A stretch of DNA of 64,000 bases from Vibrio sp. ED004 (GCF_023206395.1 NZ_CP066149.1:806001-870000), one strand, 5' to 3'; counted from the stretch's first letter, positions 22,291 to 32,355 are shown. A program made the numbers and translations. The notes: generated from the sequence alone by a model not told the origin.

Positions 22291-22299
22291 ATCTATCTT
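22271..22299 (+). promoter_or_regulatory. Candidate promoter of the ginABCD-like operon
   Basis: TTGATA (22271-22276) and TATCTT (22294-22299) are spaced 17 bases apart. They are the best sigma-70-like pair between the island end and the first recombinase gene. The TTTTTATGACAA repeat lies between the boxes, so recombinase binding could repress the operon. Confidence 0.4.
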
Positions 22300-22331
22300 T
22301 GATATGAGAGTTGCATATCGAGGATTGTTTT

Positions 22332-23735
22332 GTGATAGAAACGTATGAAGAAAAGTGTTCTGATATTTATGATGACTTCCAACTTCTTTCTATCGAAGTT
22401 GATACACTAGCAAAGCTCAAGATTACTACAAATACCGATACTGAATCAGGAGAAGTCACATACTCTCCCTACTTCTCACCTTCCAGCCTAAAATCACGCA
22501 CAAAGAAAACCGATATCATCGTTGCTCCTGACGGTAGAGTGGTTTATCCACAGTCTCTTTATCTAGTATGTAAATTGCGTGGTGAAGCTGCTGTAAAAGA
22601 CACAGGTTCCATCGCAAAGGGTTTGCTAGCTTTCACTCGTTATTTGGATTCGACTCACCACTCTCAAGTTGATGAAGATGGTCATGAAATACCATGTGAA
22701 TACCTAACGTATAAAACCCTATCGAAGTATGAAGAAGAAGGTGCTCCCTGGCAATTTGCTGAGTTCCTGCTTGCTAACTGCAATGATATTGAAGGGGCCA
22801 ATGGCAGCGAGGCTTTTAGCTTATCTACCGCTCGCACCTATATGGGTGTGGTAATTGGATTCTATAAGTGGATGCAGAAATACGGCTACATCAAAAATAA
22901 CGATGAGAATATCGTTACCCACTACACGTCAGAAACAGTGCATCAAGAGTTAAACCAACACGATATGCTGGCTCACACAAAATCTGGCTCTCAGCGTACT
23001 TATGAAACGTCCAATATCATGAGGATGTTCCCTAAAAAACAAAATACGCCTGCTCACAAAAAGCTCAAGCCCATGCATCCCGAGCACAAAGTCTTATTTA
23101 ATGAACATATAACGTCACTCCCAAAGACGACAAAACTCATCTTTCACCTATGTGTCGAAGCAGGACTTAGAATAGATGAAGCCATTCACTTCCCAGCTCA
23201 CGATATCGGAAACGCTGACTACAGTGACTTGGAAGCTGTACCAGTTGCAATTACTCACACCAAAGGCAGTAAGGCGCGTACCGTAGAAATCCCCATCGAG
23301 CTGTACGAAGAGCTAGAGATACACAAAGAAAGCCATGCGCAACTTAAAAACCTAAACAAGCGCAATGAGCTTATTCTGGCAAGCAGCGAAATGGATACCG
23401 TTGAGTACCTATTTCTCTCAAACAAAGGTGCGCCTTACTCAGCCAATACATTAGAAACGCACTTTTCAAACCTTAGAAAACAGATTCGCGAAGTGGACAC
23501 ATCTTGGTATTACCGAATCCATGATTTGCGTTCTACCTTTGCAACTCACTGGCTTTGGGAGGAATCAAAAGAGCGAAATGTTAGCTATGACTACCTTATG
23601 GGTGACTTAGCGGAATTGATGGGACACGCGAGTACATCGACCACTGAAAAGTACATTCAGTACATGAATAAGCTAGACGACCAAATCAACACGGCTAAAG
23701 CCAAAAACCGCAAAATAAACGGAGGTTGGTCGTAA
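22332..23735 (+). CDS. Tyrosine recombinase, GinA-like
   Basis: First of three recombinase genes. I choose the GTG at 22332, eight bases after GAGG, giving 467 residues; a TTG at 22311 is possible. The C-terminal catalytic domain has all expected residues: Arg in EAGLRIDEA, Lys in HTKGSKART, HDLR in YRIHDLRSTFATHW, and MGHASTSTTEKYIQY with the histidine and nucleophilic tyrosine. The N-terminal part holds a SAM-like core-binding domain. It overlaps the next gene at TAATG, so translation is coupled. The four-gene context identifies it as a GInt GinA rather than a lone phage integrase. Confidence 0.85.
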   Translation: MIETYEEKCSDIYDDFQLLSIEVDTLAKLKITTNTDTESGEVTYSPYFSPSSLKSRTKKTDIIVAPDGRVVYPQSLYLVCKLRGEAAVKDTGSIAKGLLAFTRYLDSTHHSQVDEDGHEIPCEYLTYKTLSKYEEEGAPWQFAEFLLANCNDIEGANGSEAFSLSTARTYMGVVIGFYKWMQKYGYIKNNDENIVTHYTSETVHQELNQHDMLAHTKSGSQRTYETSNIMRMFPKKQNTPAHKKLKPMHPEHKVLFNEHITSLPKTTKLIFHLCVEAGLRIDEAIHFPAHDIGNADYSDLEAVPVAITHTKGSKARTVEIPIELYEELEIHKESHAQLKNLNKRNELILASSEMDTVEYLFLSNKGAPYSANTLETHFSNLRKQIREVDTSWYYRIHDLRSTFATHWLWEESKERNVSYDYLMGDLAELMGHASTSTTEKYIQYMNKLDDQINTAKAKNRKINGGWS

Positions 23736-26062
23736 TGGCGAAAAGTAAAATCGCAAAACAGTCCAAAGCCGTCAAGCATCTACGAAACAATCAAAATGTT
23801 ATTCCTTTGAATCTTGAGATTCCTTATAAAGATGCAAAATCAACTCAAGTACAGCAGTTCGATGTTTCTCATCTATTGCATTTAGGGGGGAACAAAGAAA
23901 ACGAAAAGATAAACAATCGAGCTGTATTTATCCGATCTTTTTGCAAAAAAGCTCATAAATATGTCAGCAATGGCAAGTCTGCACGAAGCGTCACAGGTCA
24001 CTATGAGAACTTACGCGCTTATCTTGCTTTTTGTGATGGACTGAATGTTGGCCCATTCTCCGAAAGTGGCTATTTGAAGTATGCAGGCAACGATGGCGAG
24101 TTAAGGCATCGTATTAAAGTTTTTACCCCTTCAAAACGGCTATGGGAATACAATCATGGCGATGAGTTAGGCATTAAAGAATCGTCTGCTAGTAAAGTGC
24201 TTTCACACCTTCGTACTGCGCTTGAATGGTGCGGCTTACCTATTTCCGACTGGGCTAGGCAGCACCGAGGGTTTTCTGGGGAAAACACGCCGCATAAAGG
24301 ATACTCTGATGAAGAAGAAAAGCTTCTGGTCACACGATTAGAGGCATTATTTTTCACTCTCGCGCCGCAGCTTATTGCTGCTAAAGAAAGTAATACCCCT
24401 TTACCAGAAACACTGCCTCTTATCATTAGACTTGGTTTGCATGAGGAAACGGTTCACATCCCCACATCATTGGAAACGCGAGTTACAGGCCAAAGCAAAA
24501 ATGGCACCGCTGTTAATGCTGGCGCGGCCTTTAACCTTACGATGGGTGCCGCCTATCATTTAATGTGCTTTTTTACCTCACTGAACGACAGCAACATTCG
24601 AAACATTGCCCACCCAATTCATGTTCATACCGAAGAGCGAGATAAAAGCCTACAAATAGTCAAGGTCTCAAGCTATAAGCCTCGCTCAAGCAGCGAAGTC
24701 GATGCCCTGCTCGTGGGTAAGTCATTTGACGTTGATAAGCGCGATGGCGTGAAGTTTATAAAGCTACTAGAACGATTATCCAAACTCTACGGCAATGGTG
24801 AAGATGGCTCTGAGCTGCTTTTTACTCTCAATAATTACTCAGAAGTCAGTGATACCTTTCATTTGCCAGAGCTAAATAAAAATCTCGTTAACAAACTGCA
24901 TCTGTTATCGCCTTATCGGGCGGGTAATCTACCTTGGTTTAAAGGGCTGTTTTACACCTACCGAAACCAACAAGTTATCACGTTAAAAAAGGTCGTGAAT
25001 CATTTAGGTCGCACGGTTGTTCATAAAAAAGTGCAGGAAATTGCCATAGCTAGAGCAGGACAAGGAGCGAACAACAGCGCCTACTGCATTTTATCTTGTT
25101 ACACAGACCTACCTCTTAAGGGAATTTTACTTCCGCTCACCTATTCCGAAATTGATAGCGATGGCAATGTTACCGTTTCTTTTAGCTATAGAAGTGGAGA
25201 AACAGGATACTTCAAAGCTCCTGCTTGTGATTTAACGCTTATTAAAGATATAGAGCAATATGCAAAAGAAAAAGCAGACAAACAGCCGAAGAAATACGAA
25301 CGACTGCTTTTAGCAAGAACTTCCAGAAATGTTCCTTCTGATTGGGAAGGTATTAGCCCTATTTCGGCAAGCCAAATAAGCAATTGGTCTGTTGAACCCA
25401 ACCATTACTACCTCTCTCTTCAATCAAGTCGCTGGCGAGAAATGAGCAGTAATCAAGCCTATGCGGAGGGAGGGATTCAAGCCGTTCAAAGTTTGCTCCA
25501 AAACAAGCGAGACACAATAGAGAGAAGTTACATAAACGGGCTTCCATCACGTAATAAAGTCATTCTTTCTCAAGGTATCGAAGTCATCGAAAACCTCTTT
25601 GATAATGACTTAGAGCAAGCAAAAGATGCTGTTGCTCAAAGGCGCGGTATTCCGATGCTGACGTACGAGGAAGGTGAGAAAAAGCGTAAAACCAATCCCA
25701 ACGGAATAGCTTGTGATGGGAAGCAAGTCATGATTGATGGTAAGAATACACAACGTGAAACGAACTATGCGCTGGGCGTGGACTTACCTTGCGCCGAGTT
25801 TGATATGTGCCACAAGTGCCAATCTGCCAAAGCGGTAGATGACGTTGATGCTATTTATAAACTTATTTCATACATCGATGTTTTTAAGGAAGGACTTGAT
25901 ATGTTCCCTGATTCGAAAGGGGATGCTCTAGAAAAAATCGAAGCGTTTGAGTGTACGCTGGATGGGGCAAGTAGCGATGTATTCGATGAAGCCATGAAAA
26001 AATTCAATACCCAAGGTCGTCACCCAAGAGTGTCCATCGACCATGCAATTCTATCTATGTAG
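23735..26062 (+). CDS. Large tyrosine-recombinase-like protein, GinB-like, with atypical catalytic boxes
   Basis: This 775-residue protein starts at the ATG overlapping the previous stop codon, with GGAGG ten bases upstream. The C-terminal half resembles a recombinase fold. However, the HxxR box reads SRWR (QSSRWREMSS) and the next box LQNKRDTIERSYI keeps only the final tyrosine in a plausible position. It may be catalytically weak or structural. A cysteine cluster CAEFDMCHKC near residue 690 could bind zinc. It is the middle gene of the operon and intact. Confidence 0.8.
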   Translation: MAKSKIAKQSKAVKHLRNNQNVIPLNLEIPYKDAKSTQVQQFDVSHLLHLGGNKENEKINNRAVFIRSFCKKAHKYVSNGKSARSVTGHYENLRAYLAFCDGLNVGPFSESGYLKYAGNDGELRHRIKVFTPSKRLWEYNHGDELGIKESSASKVLSHLRTALEWCGLPISDWARQHRGFSGENTPHKGYSDEEEKLLVTRLEALFFTLAPQLIAAKESNTPLPETLPLIIRLGLHEETVHIPTSLETRVTGQSKNGTAVNAGAAFNLTMGAAYHLMCFFTSLNDSNIRNIAHPIHVHTEERDKSLQIVKVSSYKPRSSSEVDALLVGKSFDVDKRDGVKFIKLLERLSKLYGNGEDGSELLFTLNNYSEVSDTFHLPELNKNLVNKLHLLSPYRAGNLPWFKGLFYTYRNQQVITLKKVVNHLGRTVVHKKVQEIAIARAGQGANNSAYCILSCYTDLPLKGILLPLTYSEIDSDGNVTVSFSYRSGETGYFKAPACDLTLIKDIEQYAKEKADKQPKKYERLLLARTSRNVPSDWEGISPISASQISNWSVEPNHYYLSLQSSRWREMSSNQAYAEGGIQAVQSLLQNKRDTIERSYINGLPSRNKVILSQGIEVIENLFDNDLEQAKDAVAQRRGIPMLTYEEGEKKRKTNPNGIACDGKQVMIDGKNTQRETNYALGVDLPCAEFDMCHKCQSAKAVDDVDAIYKLISYIDVFKEGLDMFPDSKGDALEKIEAFECTLDGASSDVFDEAMKKFNTQGRHPRVSIDHAILSM

Positions 26063-26076
26063 TTACGGAGGCTCAC

Positions 26077-28271
26077 ATGATAAAGCTCTCTGACCTAGAG
26101 CACCAAAACAAGCTTCTTAAAGCGCAGCAAAACGTTGGCGCTCATACTAATTACTTAATAGATGTATTAAAGCCAGCGCTTGAGCGCGGCGATTGGGATG
26201 AACTCGAAGCTCTTGATATAGGCTTTACGGTGACAGGGGATTCATTAGGTAAAATTGCCGATGATGAGGCTTGGAGAAATTTGCAGCCTCATATTGAACC
26301 GCAAGCAAAGAAGCTCCGCACCCTAGAATTTACTAACGATGGCAAAGTGATTGAGCGCAACCTAAAAAATGAGCTTAGAGCGCTCATCCTTAAAATGATG
26401 TGGCTGTCACCTCATGACCACTCCTTTGGCACTCTCTATGAAGCGCTAAATGATCTAAAAAAAGTCATCAACCCGCTTTTAAATGAGGGGTTTAATACGT
26501 TATCTGCATTGGACTTTGACCGACTCGAAACTTGGGTGCTAACGGACTTTACCGATATCGATTTTGAAAGAGCGTCAATATACAACGGGTTAAACCGCCT
26601 TTATAAAGAAGCTATAGGCTTACCCTTTGAAGTGAACCTAAATAAAAAACTTAACGCCTCGGATTTTGGTTTAACTCTTAAAGAAGCTGAGCAATTTACC
26701 GTCATTCCACAAAGGCTTTACTATCTGGGGCTTCAAAAGTCTGAAGAGGTGATAAATGAAGCTTACGCTCTTCGTCATGAACTAGAGCAACTGGCAGATT
26801 ACATTACCACCTATTATGAAAAAGCCTATGTAGGTTATGCTAAGTATCTGGTCAGTGGTGACGCTAGACAAAAAAATGTGGTATTACATGGTACTTAGCC
26901 AAGCCGAATACAGAAGGCAAAAAGTGCACCATTGCTTTTCAACAAGCTTTCACAGCACTTCACTCTCCAAATGAAAAAGAGACACTGGCTCTCATACACC
27001 TTCATAAACCAGAGATAAAGAGCGATTACATTGATAAATTCCACAGCGAGCGAAAGCTGACGATTGGGCAGTGGTCAATCACCAATCTAAGAGAGGCTCT
27101 ATCACTTTTTAAAAAGCTTAATGGTGGCTGCTTATGGGGATTAATGGCTCGTACAGGAATGAGAGGCGACGAAATGTATAGTCTGAACACCACTCAGGGC
27201 TGCACCGAAGATATCATTGACCGCCAGAGTATATACGTTATTCATGCCAACCTTTCAAAGACAGCCAAAGGCTCTCAATCAATACAAGATGAGTTTGTTA
27301 CGACCGAGATTGGTATGAAAGCTTATGAAGTCCTTCAAGCGCTGCACACGCCACTTAGAAAAAGGCACCCTAGCTCACAATCCTTCTTCCATAAAATAAA
27401 AGAGGATTTCAGTGAAATAAAGAAACAATCAATAGGAAAGCACTCTGTAGCTTGGTTCAACGATGCTATGGGTGACGAGCTTGCGCTGACCAATGAAGAC
27501 CTTATTGACCTAAAAGTATCTGACCCCAATTTATCGTTTGAATTGGGCAGGAATCATGAGTTTACTCCACACCAAGCTCGCCGCTCTTTTGCTTATTTTT
27601 TAATTGGTTACGAGCTTTGTAACTTCCCGCAACTCAAACAACAGTTCAGTCATGTGTCTATGGCAATGACGCGACACTACGCTAAAAATGCCAGTAAATT
27701 TCAAAAAATCAGGCTCAAGAAAAAGACACTTGCGAACGAAATTGATGAAGAGCGAATCAACCAAAAAGCCCGTGTCTATTTAAGTGTCTATGAGAAATTG
27801 GCAAACAAGGAAAGAGTTGCAGGCGGTAAAGGCAAAGAGTTTGCTAAAAGCATGACCAAAACAGACCGTAACTTATTCACAGACAAGGTGGATAATGACA
27901 TGCTTTCTCTTAATTTCTGGAAAAAGCAAATTCGAAATAAAAAACGACACCTTCACGCAGTTGCACCTGGGATATATTGCACTTCGACCACTTGTGGTTT
28001 AAGAACGCTTGTTAACCTCATTGAGTGCGTCGATTGCAAGAATGACTACATCGTGGATGCCGTATTTGCTGAAGCAAAGCGTAAAGAAGCTGAAATTCAC
28101 ATGCTTTACGATATTGAAAATAATGAACTCACCCCTCAAACTGCCTCTGAATCTTACATTAAAATTCAAGCGGCAGAACGTATTATGGGTGATTTAGGTA
28201 TCGACTATGAGCCTGTCGTTTTTCCTAATGAAGTTAGGGATTTACTCATCCCATTTGGAGTTGTTTCATAA
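26077..28271 (+). CDS. Third tyrosine recombinase, GinC-like, with an apparent -1 frameshift
   Basis: The gene reads in one frame from 26077 to a stop at 26898, then continues one base back from the A7 run at 26870-26876. In the shifted frame it stays open to 28271. Joined, it would be about 731 residues. The second part has the catalytic Arg (ARTGMRGDEM), PHQARRSF and SHVSMAMTRHYAK, so it is a bona fide recombinase. A C-terminal cysteine motif (YCTSTTCG ... ECVDC) suggests a zinc knuckle. One missing A, a true mutation, or programmed slippage could each explain the break. GGAGG precedes the ATG. Confidence 0.8.
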
Positions 28272-28774
28272 TGTCGCAGACAACAAAAAAGAAGCTAGTT
28301 GACGCGTTAGAAAGGCTGCTAAGCGGTGATGTAGCAAAGTTAACATCGAGAGAGCTGCGTAATAAAGCGCGAAAAGGCAAACTCAAAATCAACAACAGTA
28401 GCGTTGAAAAAGAAGCTGGGCTTTCTGCTGGCGCACTCAGAAGGCACAGCGATGTCGTTCTGATGATAAAGAACAAATCATTAGAGGTACAAGTTGCTCA
28501 AGATGAGAATACAGACTCCCCTATTGAAGTGCTTCAAAAGGAAATAAAGGCGCTGAAAGGTGAACGAACGCAAGCCAATAAGAAGAAAAAAGAGTATTAC
28601 GATGAGGCTCAAAGCCATAAGGAGGCGTTGGCTACTCAAGCAGCCATTCATGTAAAAGTAGTACAAGAGCTTATGGATATGCTGCATGAGAGCCAGCGAG
28701 AAAAAGCTATGGATAAAATCGTCTCGGCTCGTTTAGACAATGTGGTTGCACATCCATTTAGAAAACCAAAGTAG
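28271..28774 (+). CDS. Small basic coiled-coil protein, GinD-like
   Basis: This 167-residue protein is start-stop coupled (TAATG) to the third recombinase. Residues 20-65 are basic and look like a small DNA-binding domain (TSRELRNKARKGKL ... VEKEAGLSAGALRRH). Residues 85-140 form a charged coiled coil. It matches the fourth gene of GInt modules and is analogous in place and size to TnpC of Tn554-type elements. Role unknown; it may direct or regulate the recombinases. Confidence 0.75.
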   Translation: MSQTTKKKLVDALERLLSGDVAKLTSRELRNKARKGKLKINNSSVEKEAGLSAGALRRHSDVVLMIKNKSLEVQVAQDENTDSPIEVLQKEIKALKGERTQANKKKKEYYDEAQSHKEALATQAAIHVKVVQELMDMLHESQREKAMDKIVSARLDNVVAHPFRKPK

Positions 28775-28797
28775 TGTTTAGCACTGCCACCCAACCT

Positions 28798-28837
28798 TGT
28801 CCTGTTTGGAGTAATCACTAGACAGGACACTGGTTTT
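28798..28837 (+). terminator. Probable terminator of the recombinase operon
   Basis: The arms TGTCCTGT and AGACAGGACA are separated by about 14 bases and followed by TGGTTTTT. The loop is long and the T-run short, so this is a moderate call. It lies 24 bases after the fourth gene. Confidence 0.55.
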
Positions 28838-28941
28838 TCGATAAAAGTGTATACTCTAACGTAACAAAAATGCTCTAAAAAGGACGTGGTGAAATACACC
28901 ACGCCAAATACCACTAAGTTGAGAAAGTAAGGACAAAACCA

Positions 28942-29406
28942 ATGACAATCGAAGTCGGACAAACTGCACCAGATTTCACTCTAAATGACCAAGACAATAA
29001 CCCAGTTACGCTCTCGGAGCTTCAAGGAAAGAAGGTGCTACTCTACTTCTATCCACGCGCTTCAACTCCTGGCTGTACCGTTCAGGCTCAAGGGTTGCGT
29101 GACACTAAAGCTGAGCTAGATGCCCACAACGTTGTTGTGCTTGGTTTAAGCCCAGACACCCCGAAAAAACTGACCAACTTTATCAACAAGCAAGAGCTAA
29201 ACTTCACGCTACTAGCCGATGAAGAACATGAAGTGTGTGAGAAGTACGGTGTTTGGCAGCTCAAGAAGTTCATGGGTCGTGAAAACATGGGCGTTGTAAG
29301 AACAAGCTTCCTGATTGATGAGTCTGGCAACCTTGAGCATGTATTCAACAAGTTCAAAACCAAAGATCACCATGAAGTTGTACTGGACTACCTGAACAGC
29401 AAATAA
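28942..29406 (+). CDS. Bcp-type peroxiredoxin carried by the island
   Basis: This complete 154-residue Bcp/PrxQ thiol peroxidase has the peroxidatic Cys45 (STPGCTVQ) and conserved PGC loop. The position five residues later, the usual resolving cysteine in E. coli Bcp, is Gln. It is clearly homologous to, but strongly diverged from, the disrupted host bcp (for example MTIEVGQTAPDF versus MNTLTAGVPAPAF). It keeps the same C-terminal region FNKFKTKDHHEVVLDYL. It probably supplies peroxidase activity lost by the insertion. AAGGAC precedes the ATG, and a TATACT box at about 28848 may belong to its own promoter. Confidence 0.95.
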   Translation: MTIEVGQTAPDFTLNDQDNNPVTLSELQGKKVLLYFYPRASTPGCTVQAQGLRDTKAELDAHNVVVLGLSPDTPKKLTNFINKQELNFTLLADEEHEVCEKYGVWQLKKFMGRENMGVVRTSFLIDESGNLEHVFNKFKTKDHHEVVLDYLNSK

Positions 29407-29445
29407 CCATTCATGTTCAATTAACTTGGCAACTTGGGGGCAGGC

Positions 29446-30102
29446 ATGATTGGCTACATTCGAGTATCAGATTCACAAAGAGCCGATGGCGAATCACAGC
29501 GAGAAGCGATTAAGGCGTACGCTGCTAAACGTGGCATACAAATATCGGATTGGATCGAAGAGCATGTGTCTGCCACCAAAACAGAACTGCGTGAGCGAAA
29601 GTTATCTTCCCTTATCACCTCGCAACAAAGCATCATCGTATCGGATATCACTCGGCTGGGTCGCCACAAGGTGATGGAGTTGGTCGGCGCTATAGGCCAG
29701 ATAGCCTCCTACGGTGAACTGCATTTGGCATACAGTGACACCATCATTAACTCAGAAAACGTTGATAATGCAGAAATCATTTTTACCGTTATTGGGCAGT
29801 CCTTTGCAAGCGCAGTAGAGGCTCAGAAACGCTCAGAGCGAGCTAAAGCAGGTCATGCAAAACGCAAGGCCAAAGGACTTCCATCTGGCCGCCAGAAAGG
29901 ACAGAAGGTTAAATCGAAGCTTGATGAACATACAGCGTTCATATTGAATATGCTTGATTCTGACAAGTCAAAGGCTGAGATTTTAAGGAAGCTTAGTGAC
30001 AAAGGGGTACAAGTATCTCGAAGTCGTTTCTACTCCTGGCTGGAAGACCGTGGCCTGTATAACAAGAAGGCAGAGTTTCAGGCAGACATGTTCACTGAGT
30101 AG
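29446..30102 (+). CDS. Serine site-specific recombinase (resolvase/invertase type)
   Basis: This 218-residue protein begins MIGYIRVSDSQ, with the catalytic serine in YIRVS. It contains the conserved DITRLGR and a basic KAKGLPSGR linker leading to a C-terminal HTH (ILRKLSDKGVQVSRSRFYSWL). A TTG at 29434 is an alternative start, but the ATG has GGGGG upstream. It lies 39 bases after the island bcp. It may resolve multimers, invert a segment, or be a relic of a nested element. Confidence 0.9.
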   Translation: MIGYIRVSDSQRADGESQREAIKAYAAKRGIQISDWIEEHVSATKTELRERKLSSLITSQQSIIVSDITRLGRHKVMELVGAIGQIASYGELHLAYSDTIINSENVDNAEIIFTVIGQSFASAVEAQKRSERAKAGHAKRKAKGLPSGRQKGQKVKSKLDEHTAFILNMLDSDKSKAEILRKLSDKGVQVSRSRFYSWLEDRGLYNKKAEFQADMFTE

Positions 30103-30433
30103 CCGACTCAGTGCTGATTATCCCTTAATCATACTTGGCTAGCTCATTTATGCCCCATTTCGTTTTGCGGTTATGCTAAAACCCGTGGAATTTCCCCCAT
30201 CTCTAACACACATACTCTATGTGTTTGGTTGACTATTTTTCTTCAAGTGTCATGATGAATCTTATTAGGACGACATGTTCCACATTTGTATTCATTATCT
30301 GAAATATTGGGCAATTAATCAGGCTATTACAGTCATCATGTCTATATTTAATCTCTGCAAAATGTGGACATTGTCCGTTGAAAAAGGACTGTTAGCAGTC
30401 TTTCGCCAAGTTTAGAATTAGGATGAATTTTGT
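30103..30433. other. Gene-free stretch before the nuclease-TPR gene
   Basis: These 331 A+T-rich bases show no supported gene. A small hairpin ACACATACTCTATGTGT lies near 30210. The promoter of the downstream gene must be here, but I cannot place it. AGGATG lies ten bases before that gene's ATG. Confidence 0.4.
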
Positions 30434-32347
30434 ATGAGCAATAAAGATTACTTTGGCAAAATAAAAACAGGAGGAAGCAACTCTTCAAAAGGGTTTGCTT
30501 ACCAAGACCTGTGCGCGGCATTTTACTTGCTAAAGCATCTTAGTGTGAGCGGATTCAAATCTATCGGAATAGAAACAGATGATGATTTCTCATTGTTGTT
30601 TGACAATGGAAAAAAAATTAATGTCCAGGTTAAGTATGAAGAGCTCTCGATACCAATTGTTAATAAATACGCTTCTGAAAATCAAATTATTTTAGGGCCA
30701 TCCAAAAACAAAAGCCTCTCAACACTCCTCTCTTATTTAAAGCAATATGAAAATAATCAATCCTCTCACGAGGATAAGCTTTCGAAGATATCAGTAACTG
30801 AGGATTTTAGAAATATTCTAAAACGGAATGGCATTGCACTAGAAAATGTCAGCAAAATTTCTAGCACATGGTGTGTCGACGTTCTCCCTGAAGATAAAAT
30901 TAAAGATATAATCAAGCTGGAAATAATTGAATGGGGTATTGAGAAGTTACTTTTAATAGATGGTGACGAATGCTTAAAAGATTTGATATTCATTATATAT
31001 GAAAGCCGCAGCGACAGGGGATATATAAGTAGGTCTGACATTACAAGTATTTTTGAGAAACACTCAAAAATACTGACATTCAAGGAAGATGAAGCTACAT
31101 CGTTAAACTTTCTTGAAAATTTGGAATTAGATCAAGATGAAATTCTATTAAGCGTTAATTCAAAAGTTAGTAAGGCGGAAAGCTTACTCATTGATAACAA
31201 TTATGAAGAAGCTTTAAGAGAATATGTAGAGTTATCTAAAGCCGTAAAATCCGAGAAGCTGTATGTAAAATGTGCTGGTATTTTACAGGTTTTAGGTAAG
31301 GTAGATGACGCTCTATTCTATTGTGATAACGCCTTAAAAATTAATCCTATCTACGCCATGGCTTTAGCAGTAAAGGGGACTTTAATTTCTGAGAAAGGAG
31401 ATAATGATTTCGCTTTAGAGCTATTGAAAAGCGCCGAGTTCCAAGATAACACTGATCCTTTCATTATTTATAATGTCGGTGTTGCTTACCTAAAATTAAG
31501 AGAAGTTGATGAAGCGATACGTTACTTTGAGAAAACAATAGAACTGAATTCTAAGTTAAGTTCTCCGCATCTAAACCTTGGTGTTTGCTATTTCAACCAA
31601 GGAGTATTTTCCGAGGCGGCTAAACATATTGACCTAGCCTTGCTTTTAGAGCCTGGACTTCCAGAAGCATTGTCTCAAAAGGGTGAAATAAAACGATTTT
31701 ATGGGAAGTTGGATGAGGCAACCAAGCTATTTGAAAGGTGCTTGCTTAATACTCCGGATAATCTCGTAGCCAAATTAGGCTTAGCTTTATGCCTGATAGA
31801 AAAAGGCGACCCACTGGGGTTTGGGCTTTTGGTATTAAATTATCAGAAGGAACTATCTAGACTTGACGTAAACAAGTCTTTAGGGATTATTGATATCGGT
31901 TGGGAAAAATCGTTAGCAATTTCAATAGAAAATATAAACGGGTCTTCATACTTGGTAAATTATGATGGTCTTGAAGTCTATGTTCCCAAGCCAAATAAAG
32001 ATCGAATTGCTATTGGTGTTATGAATACGCAAGAAATCGAGCTTCCTCTGGTCATGAAATCTTATGCTGATCTAAATTCTTACAAAAATGCAGTTAATGC
32101 TATTAGGCTGAGTCAGCCTATAGATTTATTTGTTCCGGCGAGCGGCTTTGTCAAAGGGAGATCCGACCATTGTGAAATAAAGATTGATTTAGAGCACTAT
32201 TCCATATACGGGAAAACGAATATTGGCGGTAACAAAGGGTATCATTCTTTCATTGATTGTTTTGATGGATGGTTCCTGTTAGTAATTACCCATGAGGAAT
32301 CGAAACAGGAAGAAAGTTTTAATGTAGTAGGACTGGATTGTAGTTGA
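30434..32347 (+). CDS. DUF4297/Cap4-like nuclease domain fused to TPR repeats (candidate defence protein)
   Basis: The 637-residue protein starts with a region typical of the DUF4297/Cap4 nuclease fold: GFAYQDLCAAFYLL (residues 20-33), acidic residues ETDDD (47-51), then VQVKYEE with Gln65-x-Lys67. This spacing fits a PD-(D/E)xK-type site. After a linker, residues about 190-455 are helical repeats with TPR character (for example AISYNVGVAYLKLRE-like units and NLGVCYFNQGVFSEAAKHI). The last 140 residues are unrecognised, perhaps a sensor. Cap4-like domains are effectors in CBASS and Avs systems. No cyclase or ATPase gene is adjacent, so this would be a one-gene system. An attC-like palindrome follows immediately. 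Confidence 0.7.
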   Translation: MSNKDYFGKIKTGGSNSSKGFAYQDLCAAFYLLKHLSVSGFKSIGIETDDDFSLLFDNGKKINVQVKYEELSIPIVNKYASENQIILGPSKNKSLSTLLSYLKQYENNQSSHEDKLSKISVTEDFRNILKRNGIALENVSKISSTWCVDVLPEDKIKDIIKLEIIEWGIEKLLLIDGDECLKDLIFIIYESRSDRGYISRSDITSIFEKHSKILTFKEDEATSLNFLENLELDQDEILLSVNSKVSKAESLLIDNNYEEALREYVELSKAVKSEKLYVKCAGILQVLGKVDDALFYCDNALKINPIYAMALAVKGTLISEKGDNDFALELLKSAEFQDNTDPFIIYNVGVAYLKLREVDEAIRYFEKTIELNSKLSSPHLNLGVCYFNQGVFSEAAKHIDLALLLEPGLPEALSQKGEIKRFYGKLDEATKLFERCLLNTPDNLVAKLGLALCLIEKGDPLGFGLLVLNYQKELSRLDVNKSLGIIDIGWEKSLAISIENINGSSYLVNYDGLEVYVPKPNKDRIAIGVMNTQEIELPLVMKSYADLNSYKNAVNAIRLSQPIDLFVPASGFVKGRSDHCEIKIDLEHYSIYGKTNIGGNKGYHSFIDCFDGWFLLVITHEESKQEESFNVVGLDCS

Positions 32348-32355
32348 GCATATTC

